Shown here in pieces: positions 26,333 to 35,360 of a stretch of 64,000 bases of DNA (positions are counted from its first letter, which is position 1; every line of letters starts with the position of its first letter). The stretch is taken from the NCBI RefSeq assembly GCF_039522585.1, contig NZ_BAAADR010000002.1, one strand, 5' to 3'. Made by a program: the position numbers and the translations under genes. The notes under the pieces are model-generated. The model searched no databases. It saw nothing but the letters and a program-made list of their open reading frames with translations, and was not told where the DNA came from. The DNA is from Bisbaumannia salifodinae. Lineage in GTDB: Bacteria > Pseudomonadota > Gammaproteobacteria > Pseudomonadales > Halomonadaceae.

Positions 26333-27752
26333 TCTGACCGCCCTGGAACAGGCCCGCCTGCTGGTGGTGGGTGATGTCATGCTGGATCGCTACTGGCACG
26401 GCGGCACCTCGCGTATCTCTCCCGAGGCGCCGGTGCCGGTGGTCAAGGTGGGCGAGAGCGAGGACCGCCCCGGCGGCGCCGCCAACGTGGCGCTGAATAT
26501 CGCCTCCCTGGGGGCCCAGGCCGAGCTGGCCGGTCTGGTGGGCGACGACCATAATGCCAGCCTGCTGAGCGAGCGCCTGGAAGACGCCGGAGTGAGCGTT
26601 CACTTCCAGCGTAGCGCCGAGATTCCCACCATCACCAAGCTGCGGGTGATGAGCCGCAATCAGCAGCTGATTCGCCTCGACTTCGAGGAGGGACTCTGCG
26701 AGGTGGATACCGGCGAGCTGGGCGAACGGGTCGCCGAGCGCCTGGCGGAGGTGGACCTGGTGATCCTCTCCGACTACGGTAAGGGTACCCTCAACCGGGT
26801 CGAGGCGCTGATCGACGCGGTGCGCGCCGCCGGCAAGCGGGTGCTGGTCGACCCCAAGGGCGGTGACTTCCGCAAGTATCGCGGGGCCAGCGTGATCACC
26901 CCCAACCTCACCGAGTTCGAGGCGGTGGTGGGCCCCTGCCGCGACGACGTCGAGCTGGCCGCCAAGGGCGAGGCGCTGCGCAAGGAGCTGGACCTCGAGG
27001 CGCTGCTGATCACCCGCAGCGAGAAGGGCATGACCCTGATCCGTGCCGATCACGAGCCCCTGCACCTGCCGACCCGGGCCCGGGAGGTGTTCGATGTCAC
27101 CGGCGCCGGCGATACCGTGATCGGCGTGCTGGGCCTGGCGCTGGCCGCCGGCCATGGCTTCCCCGAGGCCATGACCCTGGCCAACCTGGCCGCCGGCCTG
27201 GTGGTGGCCAAGCCGGGCACCGCCACCCTCTCCATCGCCGAGCTCTACACCGCCCTGCACGGCGACAAGCTGGCCGAATTCGGTGTCATCGAGGCGCCGG
27301 CCCTGGCGGAGGCCGTGCGCGCCGCCCAGGCCCGCGGCGAGCGGGTGGTGATGACCAACGGCTGCTTCGATATCCTGCATGCCGGCCATGTGGCCTACCT
27401 GGAGCAGGCCCGCAAGCTGGGCGATCGCCTGATCGTGGCGGTCAACGACGACGCCTCCATCGCCCGCCTCAAGGGCCCCAAGCGCCCCATCAATCCCCTG
27501 GTGCGGCGCATGCAGGTGCTGGCCGGCCTGGGCGCCGTGGACTGGGTGGTGCCCTTCGCCGAGGACACCCCCGCCGAGCTGATCGACCGGGTCTTGCCGG
27601 ATGTGCTGGTCAAGGGTGGCGACTATCGCCCCGAGGAGATCGCCGGCGGCGAGGCGGTGATCGCCCATGGCGGCGAGGTCAAGGTGCTGGGCTTCGAGGA
27701 CGGGGTCTCCACCACGGCGATGATCTCCACCATCCTCGATCGCGAGGACTAG
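26322..27752 (+). CDS. hldE: Bifunctional heptose 7-phosphate kinase / heptose 1-phosphate adenylyltransferase
   Basis: 476 aa. The N-terminal PfkB-type kinase domain (about 1-320) has RPGGAANVALNIASLGA and DVTGAGDTVIG; the C-terminal cytidylyltransferase-like domain has TNGCFDILHAGHVAYLEQARKLGD (about 345-368). It makes D,D-heptose 1,7-bisphosphate and later ADP-heptose, either side of the GmhB step. GGAG lies 7 bases before the ATG. Confidence 0.97.
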   Translation: MKLDLTALEQARLLVVGDVMLDRYWHGGTSRISPEAPVPVVKVGESEDRPGGAANVALNIASLGAQAELAGLVGDDHNASLLSERLEDAGVSVHFQRSAEIPTITKLRVMSRNQQLIRLDFEEGLCEVDTGELGERVAERLAEVDLVILSDYGKGTLNRVEALIDAVRAAGKRVLVDPKGGDFRKYRGASVITPNLTEFEAVVGPCRDDVELAAKGEALRKELDLEALLITRSEKGMTLIRADHEPLHLPTRAREVFDVTGAGDTVIGVLGLALAAGHGFPEAMTLANLAAGLVVAKPGTATLSIAELYTALHGDKLAEFGVIEAPALAEAVRAAQARGERVVMTNGCFDILHAGHVAYLEQARKLGDRLIVAVNDDASIARLKGPKRPINPLVRRMQVLAGLGAVDWVVPFAEDTPAELIDRVLPDVLVKGGDYRPEEIAGGEAVIAHGGEVKVLGFEDGVSTTAMISTILDRED

Positions 27753-27783
27753 TCCGGATGCGGATCGCGCGTGGGAAGCGCTG

Positions 27784-29067
27784 ATGGGCTGGCCACGCTG
27801 GCTCTACTCGGCGGCCCTCTATGGCCTGGCGCCGCTGATCTGGCGCCGGGCCTGGCGTGAGTCACTGCCCACTCACCCGCGTCGCCAGCGCCTGGGGCTG
27901 ATTCCTTCCTCGCCGCCCGGCGAGCGGGCCACCTGGTTGCACTGCGCCTCCCTGGGCGAGGTGGTCGCCGCCCGCCCGCTGATCGAGGCCCTGGCCCGTC
28001 CCGGCGAGCACCTGGTGATCACCACCATGACCGCCACCGGGGCCCAGCGTGCCCTGGCCCTGGCCGAGCAGCTCACCGCGGCGGGCCGGGGCCGGGTGAC
28101 GCATGCCTTCCTGCCCCTGGACTTTCCCGGCGCGGCGCGGCGTTTCGTGGCCCGGCTGCGTCCGGCCCGGGCGCTGTTCTTCGAGACCGAGCTGTGGCCC
28201 AACCTGCTGGCCGCCTGCCGGCGCCATGGGGTACCGGTGGCGGTGCTCAACGGCCGCCTCTCTCCCCGGGCCTTCCGCGGCTATCGGCGCCTGCGCCCCT
28301 TGATGCACGAGGCGCTGGGCTGCGTCGACTGGCTGGCCGCCAAGTCGGCGGCGGATGCCGAGCGTTTCCGGGCCCTGGGCATGGCCGCCGAACGTACCAG
28401 CGTCGTGGGCTCCCTGAAGTTCGATATTCGGCCGGATGATGCGGTGCTCGAGGCGAGTCGGCGCTTACGTTCCTGGCTGGGCGAGCGCCCGGTCTGGGTG
28501 GCCGGCTCCACCCATGAGGGCGAGGACGAACAGCTTCTCGATGCCCATGCCCGGCTGCGGCGAGACTATCCCCAGGCGCTGCTGATCCTGGTGCCTCGCC
28601 ACCCCCAGCGCTTCGACGCCGTGGCCGAGCTCTGCGGGCGTCGGGGCCTGGGTACCGCCAGGCGCTCCCGGGAGGAGGCGGTGGCTGCCGAGACGACGGT
28701 CTACCTGGGCGACACCCTGGGCGAGCTGATGACCCTCTACGGGGCGGGAGACCTGGCCTTCGTGGGGGGCAGCCTGGTGCCGGTGGGGGGCCATAACCTG
28801 CTGGAGCCGGCGGCCCTGGGGGTGCCGGTACTCAGCGGCCCGGCCCTGGCCAACTTCGAGGATGTCGCCGAGGTGCTGCGTCACGCCGAGGCGCTGGTGG
28901 AAGTGGCGGATGGCGCGGCGTTGGCCGAGCGACTGGTGGCGCTCTTCGGCGACGCGGCCGCGCGGCGTCGTCTCGGCGAAGCGGGACGCCATGTGGTGGC
29001 CGCCAACCGCGGCGCCCTGGCGCGCACCCTGGAAGGGCTATCGCGGCAGCCCTTCCAGGATCAGTAG
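27784..29067 (+). CDS. waaA: 3-deoxy-D-manno-octulosonic acid transferase
   Basis: 427 aa. A short N-terminal membrane anchor (LYSAALYGLAPLIWRRAWR) precedes a GT30 domain: WLHCASLGEVVAARPLI, FLPLDFPGAARRF, FFETELWPNLLAACRRHGVPVAVLNGRLS and VGGSLVPVGGHNLLEPAALGVPVLSGP. WaaA attaches Kdo to lipid A precursor. It ends the LPS core block and converges with rpiA. Confidence 0.96.
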   Translation: MGWPRWLYSAALYGLAPLIWRRAWRESLPTHPRRQRLGLIPSSPPGERATWLHCASLGEVVAARPLIEALARPGEHLVITTMTATGAQRALALAEQLTAAGRGRVTHAFLPLDFPGAARRFVARLRPARALFFETELWPNLLAACRRHGVPVAVLNGRLSPRAFRGYRRLRPLMHEALGCVDWLAAKSAADAERFRALGMAAERTSVVGSLKFDIRPDDAVLEASRRLRSWLGERPVWVAGSTHEGEDEQLLDAHARLRRDYPQALLILVPRHPQRFDAVAELCGRRGLGTARRSREEAVAAETTVYLGDTLGELMTLYGAGDLAFVGGSLVPVGGHNLLEPAALGVPVLSGPALANFEDVAEVLRHAEALVEVADGAALAERLVALFGDAAARRRLGEAGRHVVAANRGALARTLEGLSRQPFQDQ

Positions 29068-29085
29068 GCGCTTGCTCTCGGGGAA

Positions 29086-29174
29086 ATCAGGCCGGGGTAA
29101 GCCGTTCCACGCCGGTCTCGGTGGCAATGAAAGGCAGCATATCCGCGCCGCGGGTGCCCTCTTCCACCTTTGTG
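29086..29174 (-). repeat. Diverged extra copy of the rpiA 3' end
   Basis: Immediately beyond the rpiA stop, on the same strand, an ~89-bp segment repeats the last ~86 bases of rpiA including the stop. It would encode RGADMLPFIATETGVERLTPA-stop, against the resident RGADVLLLGTEAGVERLIPA-stop. The last ~37 bases before the stop differ at only two positions, while the upstream half has diverged and gained one codon. Confidence 0.85.
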
Positions 29175-29175
29175 A

Positions 29176-29850
29176 TCAGGCCGGGATAAGCCGTTCCACG
29201 CCGGCCTCGGTGCCGAGCAATAACACATCCGCGCCGCGGGCCGCGAAGAGCCCATTGGTGACCACCCCGACGATGGCGTTGAGGCGTGCCTCCATGGCCA
29301 CCGGATCCTCGATCATAAAGTCATAGCAGTCGATGATCTGGTTGCCGTTATCGGTGATCACTCCCTCCCGATAGACCGGATCGGCACCCAGCTTGACCAG
29401 CTCCCGGGCCACATAGGAGCGGGCCATGGGAATCACCTCGACGGGCAGCGGAAACTCGCCCAGGGTCGTCACCCGCTTGGAGGCGTCGGCGATGCAGATG
29501 AACCGCTCGGCGCAGGCGGCGACGATCTTCTCCCGGGTCAGGGCGGCACCGCCCCCCTTGATCATATGCAGGTGAGCGTTCACTTCGTCGGCGCCGTCGA
29601 TATAGAAGGGCACGCTGCCGGTCGAATTGAGCTCGAAGACCTCGATGCCATGCCCCTTCAGCCGCTCGGCGCTGGCCTCGGAGCTGGCCACCGCCCCCGC
29701 GAAATCATCGCGCAGCCTGGCCAGCTGATCGATAAAGAGGTTGGCGGTGGAGCCGGTGCCGATGCCGAGGATGGTGTCGCGGTGCAGATGGGGGCGGATC
29801 TCGTCGATGGCGGCGGCGGCCACCGCGGCCTTGAGTTCGTCTTGGGTCAT
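29176..29850 (-). CDS. rpiA: Ribose-5-phosphate isomerase A
   Basis: 224 aa from ATG 29850 (MTQDELKAAVAAAAIDEI). GIGTGSTANLFID (about 29-41), DGADEVNAHLHMIKGGGAALTREKI (about 84-108) with the catalytic Asp/Glu pair, and ITDNGNQIID are diagnostic. It interconverts ribose 5-phosphate and ribulose 5-phosphate. The open frame extends 35 codons upstream without family similarity. It is divergent from ilvA. Confidence 0.97.
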   Translation of the reverse strand: MTQDELKAAVAAAAIDEIRPHLHRDTILGIGTGSTANLFIDQLARLRDDFAGAVASSEASAERLKGHGIEVFELNSTGSVPFYIDGADEVNAHLHMIKGGGAALTREKIVAACAERFICIADASKRVTTLGEFPLPVEVIPMARSYVARELVKLGADPVYREGVITDNGNQIIDCYDFMIEDPVAMEARLNAIVGVVTNGLFAARGADVLLLGTEAGVERLIPA

Positions 29851-30020
29851 GGGAGCGGGTCCATGGGACTGAATGAATGTGGCCCCATTATAGGGCAGTG
29901 CGCCCCGGCTTTGGATGGCCCGGGCTGGACGGGGTGCCCAAGGGTCTGCTACCAATAGTCTCTTTTCCTCTCTCGCTTCACTCCGTGCGGCAATCAGGCC
30001 GCGCGTCTTGGGATATCAGG

Positions 30021-31535
30021 ATGCTCGAAGATACAGTCAAGAAGATTCTCCAGGCCCGGGTCTACGAAGCGGCCCGGGAAACGCCGATCTCTCCGGCATC
30101 CTTCCTCTCGCGGCGGCTCAACAACCAGATTCTGATCAAGCGGGAGGACCTGCAGCCGGTCTACTCCTTCAAGATTCGCGGCGCCTATAACAAGATGGCC
30201 CAGCTCAGCGACGAGCAGAAGGCCAAGGGCGTGATCGCCGCCTCGGCGGGCAACCATGCCCAGGGCCTGGCCCTGGCCGCCCGGCTGATGGGGGTCAAGG
30301 CGGTGATCGTGATGCCCCGGATCACCCCCGAGATCAAGGTGGCCGCGGTGCGCGCCCGGGGTGCCAAGGTGGTGCTCAAGGGGGATGCCTTCGCCGCCGC
30401 CGCCGAGCATGCCCAGACGCTGATCGAGGAGCACGGCTACACCTATATCCCCCCCTTCGATGATATCGACGTGGTGGCCGGCCAGGGCACCATCGGCATG
30501 GAGATCCTCCACCAGCACAGCGGCCCCCTGGACGCCATCTTCGTGCCGGTGGGCGGCGGTGGCCTGATCGCCGGCGTGGCGGCCTACGTCAAGTACCTGC
30601 GCCCCGAGATCAAGATCATCGGCGTGGAGTCCGAGGACAGCGCCTGCCTCAAGGCGGCCCTGGAGGCCGGCGAGCGGGTGGTGCTGGATCAGGTGGGGGT
30701 CTTCGCCGAGGGGGTCGCCGTGGCCCAGATCGGCGAGGTGCCCTTCTCCATCGTCCGCGACCTGGTGGACGACGTCATCACCGTCAATACTGACGAGATG
30801 TGCGCCGCGGTGAAGGACATCTTCGAGGATACCCGGGCCGTCTCCGAGACCTCCGGTGCCCTGTCGCTGGCCGGGCTCAAGAAGTATATCCAGCAGACCG
30901 GCGCCGAGGGCGAGACCCTGCTGTGCATCAACTCCGGGGCCAACACCAACTTCGACCGCCTGCAGCATATCGCCGAGCGTACCGAGCTGGGCGAGCAGCG
31001 CGAGGCGATCCTCGCCGTGACCATTCCCGAGAAGCCCGGCAGCTTCAAGAAGTTCTGCAAGACCGTCGGCAAGCGCATGGTCACCGAGTTCAACTACCGC
31101 TACGCCGACCCGGAGCAGGCGCATATCTTCGTCGGCGTCCAGGTCAAGCCCGGCGGCGAGGACCGCCAGGCGCTGATCGACAAGCTGCGCGAGGCGGGCT
31201 ATCCGGTGGAGGACCTCACCGACAACGAACTGGCCAAGCTGCATATCCGCCACCTGGGCGGCGGGCGGCCCAAGCAACACTTCGACGAGGAGGTCTATCG
31301 CTTCGAGTTTCCCGAGCGTCCCGGGGCCCTGATGAACTTCCTGACCCACCTGCCCCACGACTGGAATATCTCCCTGTTTCACTATCGTAACCACGGGGCC
31401 GCCTATGGGCGGGTGCTGGTGGGCATGCAGGTGCCCAACGGCGATCGCACCCATGTGGAGGAGTACTTCGACGCCATCGGCTATCGCTACTGGAAGGAGT
31501 CGGAGAACCCCGCCTACCGCCTCTTTATGGCGTAA
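30021..31535 (+). CDS. ilvA: Threonine ammonia-lyase, biosynthetic
   Basis: 504 aa. Fold-type II PLP enzyme: KREDLQPVYSFKIRGAYNKM with the PLP lysine (Lys52 of SFKIRGA), ASAGNHAQGLA and VGGGGLIAGVA; two ACT-like regulatory domains follow (about 325-504), the isoleucine-sensing part of the biosynthetic form. It commits threonine to isoleucine synthesis. Divergent from rpiA; ATG 30021 gives the standard N-terminus. Confidence 0.97.
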   Translation: MLEDTVKKILQARVYEAARETPISPASFLSRRLNNQILIKREDLQPVYSFKIRGAYNKMAQLSDEQKAKGVIAASAGNHAQGLALAARLMGVKAVIVMPRITPEIKVAAVRARGAKVVLKGDAFAAAAEHAQTLIEEHGYTYIPPFDDIDVVAGQGTIGMEILHQHSGPLDAIFVPVGGGGLIAGVAAYVKYLRPEIKIIGVESEDSACLKAALEAGERVVLDQVGVFAEGVAVAQIGEVPFSIVRDLVDDVITVNTDEMCAAVKDIFEDTRAVSETSGALSLAGLKKYIQQTGAEGETLLCINSGANTNFDRLQHIAERTELGEQREAILAVTIPEKPGSFKKFCKTVGKRMVTEFNYRYADPEQAHIFVGVQVKPGGEDRQALIDKLREAGYPVEDLTDNELAKLHIRHLGGGRPKQHFDEEVYRFEFPERPGALMNFLTHLPHDWNISLFHYRNHGAAYGRVLVGMQVPNGDRTHVEEYFDAIGYRYWKESENPAYRLFMA

Positions 31536-31624
31536 TTGCCGAGGGGTCGTGTACGTGAGTGCCAACTTACGCCGCAACCCTTGAGAGAACGGCGTTTCCT
31601 TACGTTTTTTGATGCTTTGCCCGG

Positions 31625-31653
31625 TTGTTATTCAATGGTCATCGGCCTATAGT
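31625..31653 (+). promoter_or_regulatory. Sigma70-type promoter of the 31-codon gene
   Basis: TTGTTA (31625-31630) and TATAGT (31648-31653) are separated by 17 bp. Directly overlapping the spacer is one arm (ATTCAATGGTC, 31630-31640) of an 11-bp perfect inverted repeat whose other arm (GACCATTGAAT, 31703-31713) lies just before the ribosome site; a 16-bp hairpin sequence TCGCCACCAGTGGCGA lies at 31662-31677. Confidence 0.7.
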
Positions 31654-31728
31654 CGGGCCTGTCGCCACCAGTGGCGATCGATAACAATTTGCAACATTCA
31701 ACGACCATTGAATTCCATGGAGTAGGTA

Positions 31729-31824
31729 ATGAAGCGTAAGCCCGATCTGGTCATGGCACTGGTACTGGCCTTTGGTATTGGCGTCGTCGCCACCGGCTAT
31801 GCCCAGGCCCTGGTCGGCAGTTGA
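31729..31824 (+). CDS. 31-aa single-pass membrane microprotein
   Basis: Starts MKRKPDLVMALVLAFGIGVV and ends YAQALVGS: a short basic N-terminus, one hydrophobic helix (about residues 7-24) and a short tail, giving an N-in single-pass topology or an uncleaved signal anchor. AGGAG-like GGAGTAGGT precedes the ATG. It has its own promoter and a strong terminator. Its codons 6-12 are perfectly complementary (18 bp) to the 3' untranslated region. Function not recognised. It converges with 5-FCL. Confidence 0.75.
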   Translation: MKRKPDLVMALVLAFGIGVVATGYAQALVGS

Positions 31825-31855
31825 TCCCGAGGCAGGCACCAGTGCCATGACCAGA
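31746..31855 (+). repeat. 18-bp perfect inverted repeat linking coding start and 3' UTR of the microprotein gene
   Basis: TCTGGTCATGGCACTGGT at 31746-31763 is the exact reverse complement of ACCAGTGCCATGACCAGA at 31838-31855, with a 74-base interval. The mRNA could fold its 3' UTR onto codons 6-12. Confidence 0.9.
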
Positions 31856-31867
31856 AAACCGCATTAA

Positions 31868-31893
31868 GCCGGCAGCGATCCTGCCGGTTTTTT
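31868..31893 (+). terminator. Rho-independent terminator of the microprotein gene
   Basis: Stem CCGGCAG / CTGCCGG (31869-31875 and 31881-31887) with a 5-base loop, followed by six T. It is a strong intrinsic terminator. Confidence 0.9.
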
Positions 31894-31913
31894 CGTATCT
31901 GGAAGAGGGGCTT

Positions 31914-31993
31914 GGGGGCGAATCACTTCCCTATCGCTGATGATGGCTTGGCTTAGGGGGAGAGTGGAATGTCCCAACTGGCGCGATATGCCA
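31914..31993 (-). repeat. Decayed extra copy of the 5-FCL 3' end
   Basis: On the minus strand just beyond the 5-FCL stop, the tail is repeated with substitutions and an ~11-bp indel. Two pieces of the reading frame remain recognisable in different frames: ASWDIPL and IISDREVIRP, against the resident ASWDVPLDAIVSDREVIRP-stop. The shared GGGGCGAATCACTTC is offset by 90 bp and TCCCA(A/G)CTGGCGC by 79 bp. Confidence 0.8.
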
Positions 31994-32001
31994 GTTCCGG
32001 G

Positions 32002-32646
32002 CTAGGGGCGAATCACTTCGCGGTCGCTGACGATGGCATCCAGAGGGACGTCCCAGCTGGCGCTGGGCAGGGCCTCGACGCGCTGGCAGTCGTGGGCCAC
32101 GCCGACCAAGCGTGGCCGGGGCCCCGGGCCGCGGGTAAAGGCGAAGCTGCGGTCATAGAAGCCGCCGCCCATGCCCAGGCGTTCGCCCCGGGGATCGAAG
32201 CCCACCAGGGGCATCAGCACCAGGTCCAGGGCCCAGGCGGGCAAGCGGCGGGCGCGGTGGGCGCCGTGGCGGGTATCCGGCTCGGGAATGCCGAAGCGGT
32301 TCTTCACCATGGGGGTGCCGGCATGGTAGTGGACGAACCACAGGCGATTCTCCGCCAGGGGGCAGAGTACCGGCAGATAGAGGCGGCAGCCGCGGCGGCG
32401 TAGCCAGGACATCAGCGGGGTGGGATCGATCTCGCCGTCATTGGGCAGATAGAGGGCCAGGCGACGGGCGCGTCGGACTTCGGGCAGGGTGCGCAGGCGG
32501 CGACACAGGGCCTCGGCGGCCTGCTGGCGTGCTTTGGCGGTCAGGGCGCGACGCCGGCGACGCAGCTCACGACGCAGGGTCTGTCGCTCGGTGGCCAGCG
32601 CGGAGGGTGGCGCCGGTGGGGCGTCGAAGGCAGTGAAATCTTTCAT
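32002..32646 (-). CDS. 5-formyltetrahydrofolate cyclo-ligase
   Basis: 214 aa. The basic N-terminal helix LRRELRRRRRALT and the FGIPEPD and LVLMPLVGFDPRGERLGMGGGFYDRSFA motifs (ATP and folate sites) define 5-FCL (YgfA/FAU), which converts 5-formyl-THF to methenyl-THF. It is placed downstream of zapA and 6S RNA as in many gammaproteobacteria, so it is probably co-transcribed with ssrS. Confidence 0.94.
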   Translation of the reverse strand: MKDFTAFDAPPAPPSALATERQTLRRELRRRRRALTAKARQQAAEALCRRLRTLPEVRRARRLALYLPNDGEIDPTPLMSWLRRRGCRLYLPVLCPLAENRLWFVHYHAGTPMVKNRFGIPEPDTRHGAHRARRLPAWALDLVLMPLVGFDPRGERLGMGGGFYDRSFAFTRGPGPRPRLVGVAHDCQRVEALPSASWDVPLDAIVSDREVIRP

Positions 32647-32655
32647 GGCAGCGTT

Positions 32656-32846
32656 AAGTGTTCCCCAGAATGCCGCTGTCGTTCTGGCCCTTGAACCCAG
32701 TGGTTCAAGGTGGGTGGCCGCAGACGAACCGTCAGGCTTTCCGACGCACGGACATGCACACGGGCCCGTCTAGCTGATGGCCCCCTGGGTATTGCTCATA
32801 GGCTCGAGGGACTATAACGACTGGCGCACACTCCAGGGAACCTCTT
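32656..32846 (-). ncRNA. ssrS: 6S RNA
   Basis: The ~190-nt gap between zapA and 5-FCL, read on the minus strand, begins GAGGTTCCCTGGAG and ends GCATTCTGGGGAAC, so the two ends pair to close the long hairpin. It contains the conserved 3' element CACCTTGAACCACTGGGTTC followed by AAGGG and the CGGCATTC segment, as in E. coli 6S RNA. It binds sigma70-RNA polymerase in stationary phase. Ends are approximate within about 5 bases. Confidence 0.92.
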
Positions 32847-32897
32847 CATCCTACCAGAGAGGCGACCCCCTCCCAAGGCGCGAATCGGCTTCCCGGT

Positions 32898-33197
32898 CTA
32901 TTTATCGTCGACGGGGCCCAGGGCCTGCTCCAGTCGTGCATGCAACTGGCTCAGGCCGTGTTCCTGGTCCTTGCGCTCGTCCAGCAACTGAAGCAACTCA
33001 TGGGCGATATTGAGGGCCGCCATCACGGCGATCTTCTCGTTGCCCAGGGTCTTGGCCTGGGCGTGAATGCCATGCATGGCCCGGTCCAGGTAGCGGGCCG
33101 AACGCAGCAGTGCCTCCTGTTCTTCCGGGGGGCAGGCGATCACATAGCTGCGTCCCAGCAAAGTGATCTCGGAGGTCGGGCGTGAGGCATCGGTCAT
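32898..33197 (-). CDS. zapA: Cell division protein ZapA
   Basis: 99 aa from ATG 33197. ITLLGRSYVIACPPEEQEALLRSARYLD is the ZapA N-terminal domain and a coiled coil follows (AALNIAHELLQLLDERKDQEHGLSQLHARLEQAL). It crosslinks FtsZ protofilaments. It is first in the zapA-ssrS-5-FCL unit and divergent from ygfB. A longer frame upstream lacks similarity. Confidence 0.93.
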   Translation of the reverse strand: MTDASRPTSEITLLGRSYVIACPPEEQEALLRSARYLDRAMHGIHAQAKTLGNEKIAVMAALNIAHELLQLLDERKDQEHGLSQLHARLEQALGPVDDK

Positions 33198-33335
33198 GGG
33201 GACTCCGGGGCAGGCCAAGGGGCGGCGCGATGCGTTACTATGAGTCGAGCCGCCACTATAAGAGAGCCCTTCGCAAGTGGTCAACGAACCCGGCGCAATG
33301 GCGGCCCCACCCACCATGACCCGGAAGCTTCTGGC

Positions 33336-33908
33336 ATGTCCCTGATCAACGATCGTCTCGATTTCTCCACCGTTGCCGACCTGTTTCTGCTACACAACAG
33401 CCTGCAATCGCCCGCCTTCCTGGATGGCCGCCTGGCCGCCGCCCTGGCGCTGCATGACCTCTCCGCCGAGGCCTGGCTCGAGGAGCTGTGCCTGGCCCTG
33501 GGGGTGGAGCAACCCCGGGATCCCGAGAGCGCCGAGCAGTTCCTGGCCTGGCGTCGCCAGGCCCTGGAGGCGCTGAGCGCCGCCGGCCTCGACTACGCCC
33601 CCCTGCTGCCCGATGAGCTCTTCTCCCTGGCCGAGCAGGCCCGTGGGCTCAAGGAGTGGACCCAGGGCTTCCTGGAAGTGCTGGCGGAAGTGGATGCCGA
33701 CAAGCGCCAGGCCTGGTCCGATAATCTCAAGGAGGCCCTGGCCGACCTGGAGATCCTGGCCGGCATGGAGGCGGAGCTGGAAGAGAGCAGCGAGAACGAG
33801 AACGACCTCTTCGCCCTCGCCGAGCACGCCCGTATGGCCGCCATGCTGCTCTATACCGAGCAGCACCCGGGACGTCCCCAGGTCGAGCAGCCACCGAAAG
33901 AACACTGA
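33336..33908 (+). CDS. ygfB: UPF0149 family protein (YgfB-like)
   Basis: 190 aa, all-helical, acidic. FSTVADLFLLHNSLQSPAFLDGRLAAAL near the N-terminus and WTQGFLEVL with a C-terminal LLYTEQHPGR follow the YgfB pattern. The position before pepP-ubiH is conserved in gammaproteobacteria. Pseudomonas YgfB is reported to influence beta-lactamase regulation; no biochemical activity can be read from the sequence. Start ATG 33336 chosen for the family N-terminus. Confidence 0.88.
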   Translation: MSLINDRLDFSTVADLFLLHNSLQSPAFLDGRLAAALALHDLSAEAWLEELCLALGVEQPRDPESAEQFLAWRRQALEALSAAGLDYAPLLPDELFSLAEQARGLKEWTQGFLEVLAEVDADKRQAWSDNLKEALADLEILAGMEAELEESSENENDLFALAEHARMAAMLLYTEQHPGRPQVEQPPKEH

Positions 33909-33933
33909 TTTTTCGACAGTTTCAGGAGCCCCC

Positions 33934-35271
<1,338 letters not shown>

Positions 35272-35360
35272 TCAGTATGGTGGTTAGGTTTTCTTAGTTA
35301 CGTAATTACGTTACGGAAGCGCCGGCGCCAGGCCGGTGGTCGTTTCACTAGAGAGGCAAG

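Noticed and set aside
31729..31824. Classical type I toxin-antitoxin call for the microprotein locus
   Set aside because: A hydrophobic peptide and a folded mRNA are present, but I found no convincing antisense promoter within the unit, so the stronger label is not supported.
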